Notes: a model not told the origin generated them from the sequence alone. DNA of 64,000 nt from Adiantum capillus-veneris (GCA_014529385.2 CM043958.1:150296793-150360792), one strand, 5' to 3'; shown: positions 10,746-22,151, counted from the first letter of the stretch. A program made the numbers and translations.

Positions 10746-11640
10746 CACTCGGGCCATAGCCTACCTACTAATTTAGGACCTACTAAATTAGGATGGATTT
10801 TGGTAAAAATAAACCTCACTCTTGGGCTTTAAAACTTTACCTCCAATGAAAAATCTTAGCATAGTGCTTTGGAGTTTTTATTAACATTAACCTGCTCTTA
10901 AAACTTGTTAAATTTAGACCTCACGAGGAATTGAAGAAACAATAGACTCACTTTGAGCTTCTGCAACAAACACTTACTTTCATCATCCAAAAACTTAGGT
11001 TTTTAATTACAAAAGTGGCTTTTATATCTTATCCAAGGTTTAAAGAATGGATTCCTAGCTATTTGGGCTCAATACAAAGCTTAAAAACTACATGCAATTA
11101 CAAGGTTCGAGGTCCTCAACCCTTTTAAACTCGTTGACAATCAATAATATTACATTGGCTTTAGACTTTGCGGGATTTCTTAGTAATACAAAGGGGTTTA
11201 ATACAATCAATTGGCTTAAAAAATGAGTGGTGTCCCTTTTGATGCTCTTTCTCTTGCTCTTATTAGCTGAACAATTCCCCCATATATGTTTCCGTGGGTT
11301 GGTTATTTTGGGGTGGTGGAAACCTTGGGTAGTTGAGCTAAGTGGGCCTCTTTTGCTGGATAACAGAATGTTGCTGCCAGATTTTGACTCTCGGTATGGG
11401 GTTCTCCACAGGATCTTGTTTGATATGTAATGACGCATTTGTATACAAAACAAGATACTTGGGGTGCTTGTTTAGCCAAATCTCACGCCATTTGGGATGT
11501 GTGAGTGTTGCGTTGGCTTGGAAGTCCTTGAGTAGTCTCTCTTTGATTTAGAGTACTTCAAATTTTATGAGGGGGAAGGGCAAAGCTTGTTGATGCCATG
11601 CCTCATTGATATTGGATGGTGTGAGGAGGTTGACATTGAT
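10746..11640. other. No gene recognised; short minus ORFs
   Basis: Overlapping ORFs on both strands between 11088 and 11551 show no conserved motif. The minus-strand frame has Lys/Arg/Ser-rich stretches and may extend the coiled-coil remnant at 11662-12540, but continuity is lost. Confidence 0.3.
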
Positions 11641-11661
11641 GGAGTGCAGTATCCGCTCTTC

Positions 11662-12540
11662 CCATTGCATGGCTTCTTTTCAGATTGTTTTGACCTCCTC
11701 TTCCACCTGCTTCTTTAATGCCGCTTCTTCCTCAACGGTTAAGATTTTTGGTTGAGTGGAGGGTCCAGCTCCATCATGAGAAATATCTAGCTTTGGAAGA
11801 CTGGCCTCTTTGGTGGTAGCTGCTTCAAAGTCCATACACTGCAGGGTGTCTTTATCTTGCATTGCAAAATATATTTGTTCTTCCCTGGTGTGGTTGCATG
11901 TGTCATGGCAACTGGTTGAGCTTTGCTCAATTCCGCTTTAAGTTGGTCAGTTTCCTTTTGATATTTTTCCTCCTGCTGCATAAACCCGATGGAGAGATCT
12001 CTTCTCTGCATTTGCTTTAGCTTTAGATCCATCTCAAGGTCTTTAACCTTCTTTTCCACCGCTTTATATGTCTCATCTATGCCTTGTAGTGTGGCTACTA
12101 TAGGGTTTTCCTTGAGCTGATTTAGTAATGTATTTTTTTCTTCACATCGAGCTTTTGACTGTGCCAACTGAGTATTTGCAATATTTAGCTAAATCTGTAG
12201 ACAATTTTTTGTGGAAGCAGACTCTTGTAAAGCAAAGGTGTCCTCTGTAAATTGTTGCTCTTGCTTCTTGTTTTTTGGAGAACTTCCAAGTGTGTTGTTG
12301 AGTTTGCATTATTCAACTAGTGGCTTCTTTGAATGATTCATTCCAAATGTTGGCCATGTCGAGCCTTTCATTTGAAACCCGCAGTCGTCGATACAAATTG
12401 TGGAGCTGTTGGTGGCGAGTGTAGATCTCGTCTCTCATTTTGTCCACCACATCATGTGCATATTGGGAGTATTCATCTATATCCTCCAAACTTTCTAGTT
12501 TCCTTGAGCTACTCGCTTCAGGTTGATCTTTTGATGTGTC
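11662..12540 (-). pseudogene. Decayed coiled-coil ORF, possibly a retroelement gag
   Basis: Three minus-strand frames line up in order. First, a segment entering at 12540 with Asp/Glu/Arg/Gln-rich helices (through about 12330, ending in a stop). Then 12167-11787, with heptad-like Leu/Lys/Glu/Gln spacing and 'KKVKDLEMDLKLKQMQRR'. Last, 11862-11680, with an acidic/Lys C-terminal part. They are separated by at least one frameshift and stops. Composition and helical periodicity suggest a long coiled coil, as in some plant retrotransposon capsid genes. The right edge abuts the truncated reverse transcriptase of the next element, on the opposite strand. Confidence 0.4.
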
Positions 12541-12572
12541 ATGAGCCTCGGTTGTGATTGGCTCATCTTGCA

Positions 12573-13177
12573 GGTGGACTATCGAGCACTAAACCATATC
12601 ACTATCAAAAACATATTTCACATGCCTCGGGTAGAAGATTTGTTTGATAAGCTACAAGGCTCTACCTACTTCAGTAGGATTGACCTTAAAAGTGGCTATC
12701 ATCAAATAAGGATAGTGGATGAAGATATCCTAAAGACCGCGTTTTGCACAACGTTTGGTCTTTATAGATATCTACTCATGCCGTTTAGCTTGACTAATGC
12801 ACCAACCACGTTCAATTGATTAATGGAGAAAATATTTAGACCCTACCGCAAATTCATTGGATAATATCATCATCTACTCCAAGTACTTGAAGTAGATGAA
12901 GGAACATAGGAAACATCTCCAAGTGATTTTTCAAGCATTGAGGGAGAACAAGCTTTTTCTCAACCACAAGAAAAGTGAATTTTTCCTCTGAGAGATTCAA
13001 TACTTAGGTCATATTATCTCTTAAGATGGTATCCGGATGGATCCATTGAAGTTATAGGTAATAAAAGCATGGCCTAATCCAAGGAATCTACATGAGCTAA
13101 GAAGCTTTATTGGTATGTGTGCATACTTTAGACGCTTCATAGCAAAATTCACTCAAATAGCAGGACCATTACATGAC
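12573..13177 (+). pseudogene. G1 gypsy copy 3: truncated reverse transcriptase, part 1
   Basis: The frame from 12573 gives the RT core: DYRALN, then PRVEDLFDKLQGSTYFSRID and LKSGYHQIRI, matching residues about 795-870 of the intact G1 polyprotein. A stop at 12817-12819 and several frameshifts follow. The catalytic FFDD region is damaged (about 12850-12880). Similarity continues in broken frames to 'ggaccattacatgac' at 13164-13177, where the DNA transposon interrupts it. LTR, gag and protease of this copy are missing on the left; it is joined to the minus-strand coiled-coil remnant. Confidence 0.9.
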
Positions 13178-13181
13178 TTAA
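13178..13181. repeat. Left target duplication of the TIR transposon (TTAA)
   Basis: TTAA precedes the element and is repeated at 14502-14505. The two sibling G1 copies have CTAA here without insertion, so TTAA, TAA or TA could be the real duplicated unit. Confidence 0.75.
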
Positions 13182-14501
13182 CACTAGGTTGGTAACCTAA
13201 CAGGACATAAAAGTGTCCTTTCAGGGTTTTGAAAAAAACCTCCAAAACCATAGTAGATCCACTCATTTTGTAAAATCCTTTCATGAGGTTATAGTTCAAG
13301 GCCTACTACACATGGAAAAAATAAGAAACTTGTAAAATTTCTCATCTTCTGGTCACACCAAGCCTCCAAAGTTGATGGACTAGTACATTTTCATCAAAAC
13401 AGTCATTTCTTATGTTTTGTTGCATAAAAATAAGATTAGGGATTTTTGTAGGATTTGAGATAAATTCCCTAGTTAAATTCAATGGGTTGGTGATCAGAAC
13501 ATATGATTGCTTCTCATTCACTATTTTTGTTTTGCCAAAAGAAATAGGTACAAAAAAGTTGAATTTTTACCATTCTGCAAACCTATCATCAAAGTTTCTA
13601 TAGCCACGCTCAATACAAATAATATATGCATGTTTTCTTAGTTCCCTATTTTCCTTTAGGTTCATAAGGAGGCATGGAGCATGTCAAAAGAATAATACAT
13701 CTCTTACCAAGGGGAATCTTGGGGACAAAGATGAAGTGCTAAATACAGCAAACATGAAAAAGATGGGTTCAACATTATGAGTTGTAAAATCCCATAGAAA
13801 CTATTCAATATCTAGCCCAATTTGATCCTTATGACTAGATATGATTACTACCTACAAAATGCATGTAGTTGTCACAAGAAACTAACAATATTGAAAAAGC
13901 TACACTTGATATACTAGAATGTTTTGTTTTCTTCTATAATTGAAAAAATCAACCATCGTTGTCTACTATGCAAAATAGGGTATTAGGTGCCCCAAAACTC
14001 AAGCAATATTAGCTTTATGTTACAATATGAGACATAGAAAATCAAAACTGCATTTGGATATCATGAAAGCCACCAAAAAAATCATAGAAGAGCTAAAATT
14101 GGCTAAAAAACAGGATTTGACAATTTTTGTAATTTGGTCATAACTTACAACTTCAACATTTATTTCTCTCTAGAAGCATCAGGACATCTTGAGGACTACT
14201 AAAGATAGTTCTCTAGCATTATAGACCTCACAAACATGAATTCTAGAGTGGTATAGTTGCAAAAAGTTGAAAAAAGCCAAAAGCAGGACCCGTTTTTTCA
14301 AACAGTTTAGGTTGTGAAATGTTGTGCAAGGACAAGGTTAAAGATGGAATTGATATTCCAAAAAAATGTCGAGTTTTTTTCAGCTCATGAGACAACTTTC
14401 TAGATAGATAGCACCTCAAAATCCATTTTGAAACTCTTGACATAATTCAAGGAAAATGGTCATTTAACAGGACATAAAAGTGTCCCATTACCAACCTAGT
14501 G
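13182..14501. mobile_element. Non-autonomous TIR DNA transposon inside gypsy copy 3
   Basis: The element is 1320 bp. It starts CACTAGGTTGGTAA and ends with the exact reverse complement TTACCAACCTAGTG. Just inside each end lies the same word AACAGGACATAAAAGTGTCC (about 13199-13218 and 14466-14485), which contains a GGACA/TGTCC palindrome. Flanks are TTAA on both sides. Sibling gypsy copies at the homologous position are uninterrupted, so both borders are exact. The interior is AT-rich with no ORF above 66 codons, hence non-autonomous. Ends starting CACTA recall the CACTA (CMC) superfamily, but that family makes 3-bp duplications. TTAA suits piggyBac, and TA with ends ACACTAGG suits Tc1/mariner. 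The superfamily is unresolved. Confidence 0.88.
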
Positions 14502-14505
14502 TTAA
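14502..14505. repeat. Right target duplication of the TIR transposon (TTAA)
   Basis: Second copy of TTAA, directly before 'caaagaagaacgtt', the continuation of the interrupted gypsy pol. Confidence 0.75.
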
Positions 14506-16436
14506 CAAAGAAGAACGTTAAGTAATTATGGACTACTAAGGAGCAAAATGCTTTTGACAAGCTCAAAGAGAAGTTTACCTCCCAACAAGTCCTCATGCTT
14601 TCAGATCTCTCAAAGCCATTTGAGGTCCAATGTGATGCTTGTGGTGATTGCCTTGGAGCAGTCTTGCTTCAAGAAGGGCATGCCATAGCATATGAGAGCC
14701 GAAGGCTCAATACAGATGAACGTGTCTTAGGCATTTATGAGAAAGAGCTTTTAGCTGTTCTACATGCCCTAGACACATGGAAGCATTATTTATTGGGGAC
14801 TCTATTTATTCTACAAACCGACCATCAAAGTCTCAAGTACTTCATGACGCAAACCAAGCTTTCCGACAAACAAATGAAGTGGGCAAATTTTCTTTTGCAA
14901 TTTAATTTCCATATTGCTCACATTGCTGGTAAGCACAATCAAGTGGCTCACATTGTTGGTAAGCATAATCAAGTGGCCGATGCACGACGACCAAAAGTTA
15001 ATGCAGTGTCTATATCTACTCACAATGATCTATCTTTTATGATAGATGAGTATGCTACTGACCTTGACTATAGAGACATAATGTCAACCCTTTCTTTGGG
15101 GAAGAAAGAGGAACCATTCACCTTGCAAGATGGTTATCTTCTCCACGGAAATAGGCTATGTGTTACCCACTTCATTCGTGAGAAACTCATGTATGAATCC
15201 CATGCTCCTCCCTATGCGGGGCATAGAGGCATTCAACCTACTCTTCAAGGAGTAGAAACGTACATCTATTGGCCTACGATGTGTAGTATACCAAAAGACC
15301 AAGTATGATGGAGGAAAGCAATAAGAATTACTCTAGCCATTGCCTATCCCAAATTCACCATGGGAGAGTATATCCATGGATGCTATATTTGGATTACCCA
15401 AGTCTATCCGTGGGAATACGGGAATATGGACAATAGTCGATAAGTTTAGTAAGCACACTTTATTCCTGTCAAAAAGACTATTAAGGCACACCAAATGGAA
15501 ACTCTCTTCATATCACATATTTTCAAACACCATGGATTACCAACATCCATCGTGTCAAATAGAGATCCTAGAATGACCAGTAATTTTTGGAAAGGTCTCT
15601 TTGAAAATTTAGGGACAAGATTGAATTTCTCTTCGGCCTATGACCCACAAACAAATGGCCAAAGTGAGACAGCCAATCTTACGATACTTGATCAACTAAA
15701 GACTTATGTTACCAAAGTAGATCAGTGCTCACAATGGGAAAAGTACTTACCTCTTGTAGAGTATGCCTACAATAATACTATACATACTTCTACGGGGATG
15801 CACCTTTTGAAATCATTGAGGGAAGACCTAAAAGTCCCTTGCTACTCAAAGTACATGGGAAGATCTTTGTTTTGCTGATGAGTATAGCCATGACCTACAA
15901 GAGTCTTTTCAAAAGATTAAGGAGGCTATATCCATCTCTCAACAAAGGCAAAAAGTTACTACTGACAAGCACATAAGGGCCTTAACCTTCAAAGAAAATG
16001 ATTGGGTCTTACTCAAGTTTCCCAAGGCTTGATTGAGGCAAACGACGGGTAAAAATCCTATGGCCATCAAAAGTATTATGCTAAGCTAGCAAACAGATAC
16101 TATGGTCCTTTTCAAATCTTGAATCCCATCAATGAAATGGCTTATCAACTTAAGTTTCCCAACCATTGGCTCATACACAACGCTTTTCATGTGAGCCTAC
16201 TTAAGCCCTACAAAAGAGAGCCACCAAGTGAACCAATTATTGAAGAACCTCCCGAAATTGAAGACCAAGAAGAGGTGCTACAACCCGGAGCTATCCTTTG
16301 GCATGAAGACAAGGTACTACGACATGGTAAGATTATGCGGCAGAATCTTATTAAGTTCAAAAATTATCCTTTTGAAGATGCTAGATGGATGCAAGGAAAA
16401 CAGCTTAAGGATAGTATGAACCTTGTCAATGCTTAG
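14506..16436 (+). pseudogene. G1 gypsy copy 3: RNase H, integrase and chromodomain, decayed
   Basis: Continuation of the interrupted pol. The frame 14595-15308 covers RNase H (SKPFEVQCDACGD, YEKELLA and TDHQSLKYF motifs). It contains a 30-bp in-frame duplication in the 'HIAGKHNQVA' region (about 14919-14978) and lacks the following Leu-Ser. The linker and zinc-finger part of integrase is shortened at about 15283. Integrase is split over 15340-15576 and 15495-15878 with frameshifts; the SMDAIFG, SNRDPR and GQSE positions remain recognisable. The chromodomain-bearing tail is open at 16119-16436 up to a TAG at 16434-16436. It cannot make an active polyprotein. Confidence 0.92.
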
Positions 16437-16816
16437 AATGCTATATTAGACTAAGCAAATGTACATAATTCTTTTGAATGACCAATGTTTTTGTCTTATA
16501 AGACTAGTTCTCTCTTTTTATTGTGCTCAAATTTAAATAGTATGCATGCTTAGAATCATTTTTGTGATGACGACGTCTCTCAAACACCAAGTAGAATTTG
16601 TCACTCTACTTGGGAGAATGACATGGACTAAAGAGCAGACATGCTTGCGGCGGTAGCTATGTCTCCCAAGCACCAAATGGATTAGTCATCCATCTCGGAA
16701 AGATGTCGTAGGGTAAAATTGGATCCTCTACCCGCTAAGAAAGATTGACTAATAACTAAGGCTTTATCTCTTCTACCTCATAGTTGAGGATGAGTATGAT
16801 TTCAAGAGAGAGATAA
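16437..16816 (+). other. 3' untranslated region and polypurine tract of gypsy copy 3
   Basis: Sequence between pol and the 3' LTR matches the same region of the other G1 copies. It ends in the purine-rich 'tcaagagagagataa' immediately before the LTR start TGTCATAAAATC at 16817. Confidence 0.8.
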
Positions 16817-18286
16817 TGTCATAAAATCTAATATCTAACCAACCCAAATGATTTTCTCATATTAAATTAATCATTTAATGTGGGAGGATAAGAGAGAACA
16901 AGGTTTAGAATATAGACATATGCTTACAGATCTATCTCAATACGGGGCCAATGGTAAAGGGGTCCAAATGAGAGATGGTTTGTCAAAGAGCAAGGCTAAC
17001 CAATGGAGCTTAAAAGACCTTAGGGTTAGCTTCATTAAAGACCTCCAATAGTTAGTGTTAAAAGTCATTTGACCTTAGGTAAGCTAGGGTTGTACTTGAG
17101 GTGGGAACCCAACCCAAGCTTGAGGGGCTTAAGGGTTGTGCTTGTGGTGAGAACTGGGCCCAAGGTTGAGGGGCTTGATGGGTCACAAAAGTCAAAGCAT
17201 ATCCGTACAAGGAGGGGGAGACCCATGCAAGAAGGGGGGGTGATTGCTTGACCACTCTCTCCCAAAGGGCACCCCTTGCCCAAGAGGCAAGTAGGACACA
17301 TGTCAAGCCCTTAGCTAGGTTACCCTCAAGGAGTGTCCAAAGCCTATCGGTTGGCCTCCCACGGAGTCCAATGATAATTAATTAAATTTAATTCATAGTT
17401 TTTGCATTTATCAAGTCCTCTCTCTCAAAGGGGAAAGGGGGACACTTGTCCCAAGGCTAGCATGCTTGCTTGGTATGCATCCTGTATTTGATTGGCCAGG
17501 TTGCAGAGGTCCAATGAGCTTTAAGCTTGTGCTAGAAGAGGGGGTCGACCAAAGCAAGTAGGGGGCATGCTTGAGGGGTATACTCTCCCACAGACACTCA
17601 CACACACTTTCATTGTGTATTGTGCAAAGTACAAGAGCTCCCTCTCCTTATCCAAGCAAGTAGAGAGGTTGAGAGCCTACACCAACACTCTTGGCTATGG
17701 AATGCAAATCCAACCAAGAGCCATGCTTCAATGTTTAATCTTGCTATCTTCTCCATCTTCATTACTATGCTATTATGTATGCTAGCAAGAAGAGTGATGA
17801 TAAGTGAGGAACTAATTCTTTCTCCTATGAAATGTTTCTTCTTCCTCTTCCCTACCCTCATTCCCTGCTAGCTCTCTCCACCTTCGAAGGTGTTTAAGGT
17901 CTTGGGACTGAGGCTTGGGATAGTTAATGCTTTCCACAAAGTTTATGTTATGCTTGTGATGCATGAAGCTTTCCATATTCATTGCATCACCTAGGTCACA
18001 AGAAACACAAAGATTGTATTGTAACAAGTCTCTCTTGATGGGAGAAACTATAATACAAATGCCTATTGGAGGGGGGACCACCTCCACATAAATCCGATCC
18101 TCAACTGTTGTCATGTTCTCTAAACTCTCTCTCTTGCAAAAGTATTGTTCATGCCAAGTTAACTAAATGCTATGTTTATGTTTCTACCATCAATTAAGTT
18201 CACCCACTATGCTCACAAAGTAATTTCTTAAAAGTACTTTCTCTAATTTTTGCTACTCTCAAAGTTAATAGGTCATTTCCATTACA
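16817..18286 (+). mobile_element. 3' LTR of gypsy copy 3, diverged
   Basis: About 1470 bp, TGTCATAAAATC to ATTACA, aligns along its whole length with the G1 LTR but with many substitutions and gaps. The GACCGG/CCGGTC hairpin of the younger LTRs is mutated here (GACCAC...CCGATC). Divergence shows that this is the oldest G1 copy in the window, in line with its broken pol. Confidence 0.85.
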
Positions 18287-19190
18287 AAACACAAAGTGTA
18301 TCAACCAAACTCTATAAGCAAGGAAATTACTAGAAAGAACCTCGATGCAAACCAACCAAAATATGACACAAATTGATGCTAAAAAAATAGCTGAAAATCG
18401 GCCACATATGCCACTACAAAATGGAGAATATCATCTCCTAAAAGCACACATCATGTGCATCCACATGGTGATACAAATGAGCATCAAAGCATGCATCAGA
18501 TGATCATCCAAATTAGGTGAAAAATCATCTCACAATCATGACATAAATGCCTGCAAAAATCTCTGTCAATCCGTGCACCACACCCTCAACAATAGGTTTT
18601 ACATATTTTTGTCAATACATAAACCGCATAAGTTCTTACATCAACCACATAAACCCTTTTTTGTAACCATTGTGATGGTTTGTCTTATTTATAAGATCCT
18701 CAACATCTAATATGCAAGTATGATAGAGATTGCAAAAAGAGTCTGCAGAAATGAAAACTTAGATGCAGAAGAACCTGCAAAAGTAGACCACCCTGCTATC
18801 TGAAGTAGATAACTCCCAAATCGTGTGAAATTTGCAAAAATTTCTTTTTGCAAAGTTGTAGAGCACACAAAATCAGTCCAGAATGATGAGAATTGACTTG
18901 AAATACTGATTCTAACCAGGAGAAATGTGATTTGCAAAAGTTGTAGCCTGTCTTACACGACCTGCAGATAGTCTGAGCAACGTAGCTCAAAATCGGTGAG
19001 GATTCTGAAAAAACTTTCTTCTGCAAAGTTCAAGAGTGCAAAAATTGGTCAAACAATGAAGAGATCGGCTTAAATGAACACCTTTTGAAAAACCAAAACA
19101 GATATACAAAAACATGCTAGACTTTTTGCTGTGTTTTTTGCTTCTCGCCTGCTTCCTTGCCAAGCTCCAATGGTACTTTTCAATCCTCAA
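18287..19190 (-). other. Internal remnant of a short-LTR retrotransposon
   Basis: This lies downstream (minus sense) of the PBS at 19191-19202 and should be internal retroelement sequence. Three overlapping 75-76-codon minus ORFs between 18707 and 19214 contain a tandemly similar Cys/Ser/Phe-rich pattern ('LCKK/LCRR...FF'), reflecting about 100-bp degenerate repeats, not a known domain. It ends against the LTR of gypsy copy 3. Confidence 0.4.
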
Positions 19191-19202
19191 GCTCTGATAC
19201 CA
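19191..19202 (-). promoter_or_regulatory. Primer binding site, initiator-Met tRNA type
   Basis: The minus strand reads TGGTATCAGAGC, complementary to the 3' end of initiator methionine tRNA, two bases after the LTR end TTCA. Same PBS as the G1 and copia elements here. Confidence 0.8.
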
Positions 19203-19204
19203 AT

Positions 19205-19381
19205 TGAAGTGCACAAGTGAGAAAGTTTGTGTGTGTGCAACAATGGAGAAGAGAGAAGAAGAGGAGACCTATGTTTGCAGGGGCTACAACTCACTATGAA
19301 TATGTGAGCCCCCTTATTCTATTTCTTACACAATGAATAAGTGTAGTTGGCCTGACCGACCACATGGGGCTTTAACCAACA
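19205..19381 (-). mobile_element. Candidate 177-bp LTR (5' LTR, minus strand)
   Basis: In minus sense the segment starts TGTTGGTTAAAG and ends GTGCACTTCA, giving TG...CA ends, followed at once by the PBS. Its outer edge lies exactly where the gypsy gag fragment 19382-20745 stops, so this element appears to have landed in that gag. The partner LTR is not in the window. Confidence 0.55.
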
Positions 19382-20745
19382 TCACGTTCTCTTACTTTTT
19401 CCCAAGCATAAGAAAGTGGTGCTCCTTTGCAATGGCCTTCCTCTTTTAGAGCTTCCACCATGGTGGCTCTAGGAGGGTTATTACGTTCACTTCTCTTGGG
19501 ACATGTCCAAGAAACATGACCTTGCTCCTCACACTTGAAACACTTGTTATGTTTACGATAACTCTCAACCTCTTCAAAAAAACATTTTTTTTAACCTTTG
19601 TAGCCTTTTTCCTTTGCCTTTCCTTTATTGTTGTTGTTGTTTTTATTAGCCTTGGGAGAATTTTGCATCGTATTGTTCTTCCTCTTTGGTTGAGTTGGTT
19701 CCTTAGCTTCCATTGGCTTTGAGCCCTTCTTACTCCCTTGTTGGAAATGAATCCTCGAGATAATCATAGTCTAATGTATGACCGCCGAGATACTTAGGAC
19801 TTTGGGAGTTGACATACTCACTCATCTCCTCAGATAGGCGTGCACAAAATTGTTGCTTTTGTTTTGCAAAGTCTATCTTCTTATAGGCAGTGGCTTTAAG
19901 ATGTAACTCCCAAAAATTATCCATATACTTTTGAATAGACTCATATGGGGCCATTTTCAAGCTTCACCATTTTGTGAGGACTTTGTATTGGCATCACTTG
20001 CAAGTAATTGCTTCATAATAGCTATCCTCAAAGCTTTCCATCTCTTTGGACCTTCACCTTGAGCACATAGGCTTACCCATCATTGACGGGCTAAGTTTTG
20101 GAAATGCATGAAAACATTTTAGAGCTGTGAAGATTTTGAGAAATCTTCATCTCCAAAAGACACATCAAAATGTTGGATAAAGGCCATAAGTTGCTCTAAA
20201 GGTTCCATCATAGGTAAGGAAAGTGATGTTCTTTCCTCCCTATTTGCACTTTTTCAGCTTTCGTGACCTCTTTCATGCCGCATAGCTCCTTCATTACCCC
20301 TTCTTTTTTCTATCTTGGGTGGCAAGGCACTATTCTTTGTGTCAGAAGATGACAAAGAGGAAGACGAAGAAGAAGGCGAGGATGGTGACCACTTTCTTTG
20401 CTTCCTCTTGTTTGGATTTTTTTCTCCCTTCTTCAGATGGAAGGGAGTGCTTGATGGCTTCCTTTTCTTTTTGGGAGGACGAGGTGACCACCAACTTCTT
20501 GGGGAAGTATCTTTTTCAGAGGTAGGAGGGGTGTCGTTTTCATGCCTCTCCCTTGAAAGTTCAAGATGCACTTCTTCTTCTCAAACAGTTTGCCTTGAAG
20601 GTCCTTCCAATATCTTTCCTTTATTACCCAAAGAGATTCCTCTTTTGGAGGTCTCACTAGGAGGACTCGGGGGAACTTGAAGGGCTTGAATTTGGCTCTG
20701 AGCCTCCACTTGCAAAATAGGGTTTCCCATTGGTTCTTGTAACTT
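19382..20745 (-). pseudogene. G1 gypsy copy 4: gag fragment
   Basis: The minus strand matches gag residues about 40-540 of the intact polyprotein. In order: the N-terminal Pro/Ser/Lys-rich part (20254-20657 region, with a Ser-run and KKKRKPSS-like basic stretch), the capsid-like part ending in the 19730-19960 frame (ESIQKYMDNFWELHLKATA), then the zinc knuckle about 19510-19560. Several frameshifts separate these. It stops at the codons equivalent to 'KVRERD' where the short LTR begins. Protease and polymerase are missing. Confidence 0.85.
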
Positions 20746-20747
20746 GA

Positions 20748-21090
20748 GAAGTAAAGTCTAAAAATGTAACTCCATGCTTATGCTAGCACTTTCACCCTCT
20801 CTTTCTATTCTTGCCCAACTCTTGCCCTCTTCCTTTTGACTTGTCTTTGGCAATGGTGTACACACACACACACACACCAACTCCCACAAAGCAAGTGTAT
20901 GCTACCTTGGACAATTGGCCTAGCCAAACTTGGAAGAGAAGGTCTAGGGTCAACTTATCAAAAATGGCAGGGCTGATCTTAACCGTAGGCTTTAAATTTT
21001 CCAAGCATTAATTAAAAATCATATACTTACCTTTAATTTACTGACTTGGGTGCAAGACCTTTGCACTATCTTTTCAAGGCTTTGCAATGC
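20748..21090. repeat. Dispersed repeat R1, copy 2
   Basis: Pair of 10325-10745, with a shorter CA tract at 20861-20877. It begins within three bases of the end of the gag fragment and ends directly before the copia LTR tip at 21092, so it sits at a cluster of breakpoints. Confidence 0.75.
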
Positions 21091-21091
21091 T

Positions 21092-21135
21092 TGTTACCAT
21101 ATACATGTGGTAGTGATGTGTGTGAACACACTTAG
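21092..21135 (+). mobile_element. 44-bp tip of a copia LTR
   Basis: The first about 40 bases are identical to the 5' end of the copia LTR at 41898 (TGTTACCATATACATGTGG onward). After 'gaacacact' it runs into a G1 LTR. Only the terminus is left of what must have been a whole LTR. Confidence 0.85.
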
Positions 21136-21138
21136 GAT

Positions 21139-21733
21139 TGGCTTTGTGATGCAAATCCAACCAAGAGCCAAGCTTCAATGCATGCTCATCTCCTCTACCA
21201 TGCTAATTACTAAGATATGCTATGCTAATATGAGTGATTATGTGAGGAGATGTACATCTTTCTCGTGAGACTACTCCTTCCTCTCAATCTACTCTCATAC
21301 CCCGCTAGCTCTCACCATCTTCAAAGGTGTGTGAGGTCTTGGGTCTAAGACCGTGAGGGAATTGATGTTGTGTTTTATAAGTGTTTTGCTTAGTTCTTGA
21401 AGCTTCCATCTTCATTGCACTAGCTAGTTATTGAAGGAACACAAAGCATTGTATTGTAAAATGTCTCTCTTGATGGGGGAAAACCTATAATACAAAGCCT
21501 TTTGGAGGGGGGACCGGCTCCATGTAAATCCGGTCCTCAACTGTTGTCAATAGCTTAATTTCTCTCTCTTTTGAAGTATTGTTCATGCCTACCTAACTAG
21601 GTGTTATGCTTTTTGTTGCTCTCTCCATCCAAGCACTCTTGTTCTGCTCCTTAGAAATCTATTCTAATGAAATGCTCACTATGTTCATGTTATTTTCCGC
21701 TACACACAAGTTACTAGGCCATTAAATGTTATG
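21139..21733 (+). mobile_element. 5' LTR of gypsy copy 2, 3' part only
   Basis: Matches the last about 600 bp of the G1 LTR, ending ATTAAATGTTATG (terminal ACA changed). The first two thirds are missing and replaced by the copia LTR tip. The GACCGG...CCGGTC hairpin is kept. Confidence 0.88.
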
Positions 21734-21734
21734 T

Positions 21735-21746
21735 TGGTATCAGAGC
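21735..21746 (+). promoter_or_regulatory. Primer binding site of gypsy copy 2
   Basis: TGGTATCAGAGC one base after the LTR end; initiator-Met tRNA type, identical to the intact element. Confidence 0.9.
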
Positions 21747-22151
21747 ACAAGGTTTTTCTTTTCTTGCTCAAGAAGGGAGGTCCTCAAGCTAGCTATAAAT
21801 GGTTGGTATTATTAATTGCAATTGAGTAAGTAGAATAGGGAATTTTTAGCCTTGCAATGCGCCTGCCTCGTGCAGATAACGGGGCATCACCTTTGAGAGC
21901 TATGGTCTTAATAGTAGAGTCCTACGGGGCTTGCCTACGGCTTAACCACTATTGAGCTATTAGAAGCTTGACAGGAGCCGGTGTTGTTTTGGTGTCGAAA
22001 GACCCTCTCTTCTATTCCCTTGCAATTAATGGTATTCGAGCCACAGGTACAGTAGCTTGAGTGCTTTTCTAAAGGGGTAAAGAGGTGTAGCAACTAGGGC
22101 TTGAAGTGCCAAAGTACACCTAAAAAAGTTTACACCTAAAAGTTGTTAGAA

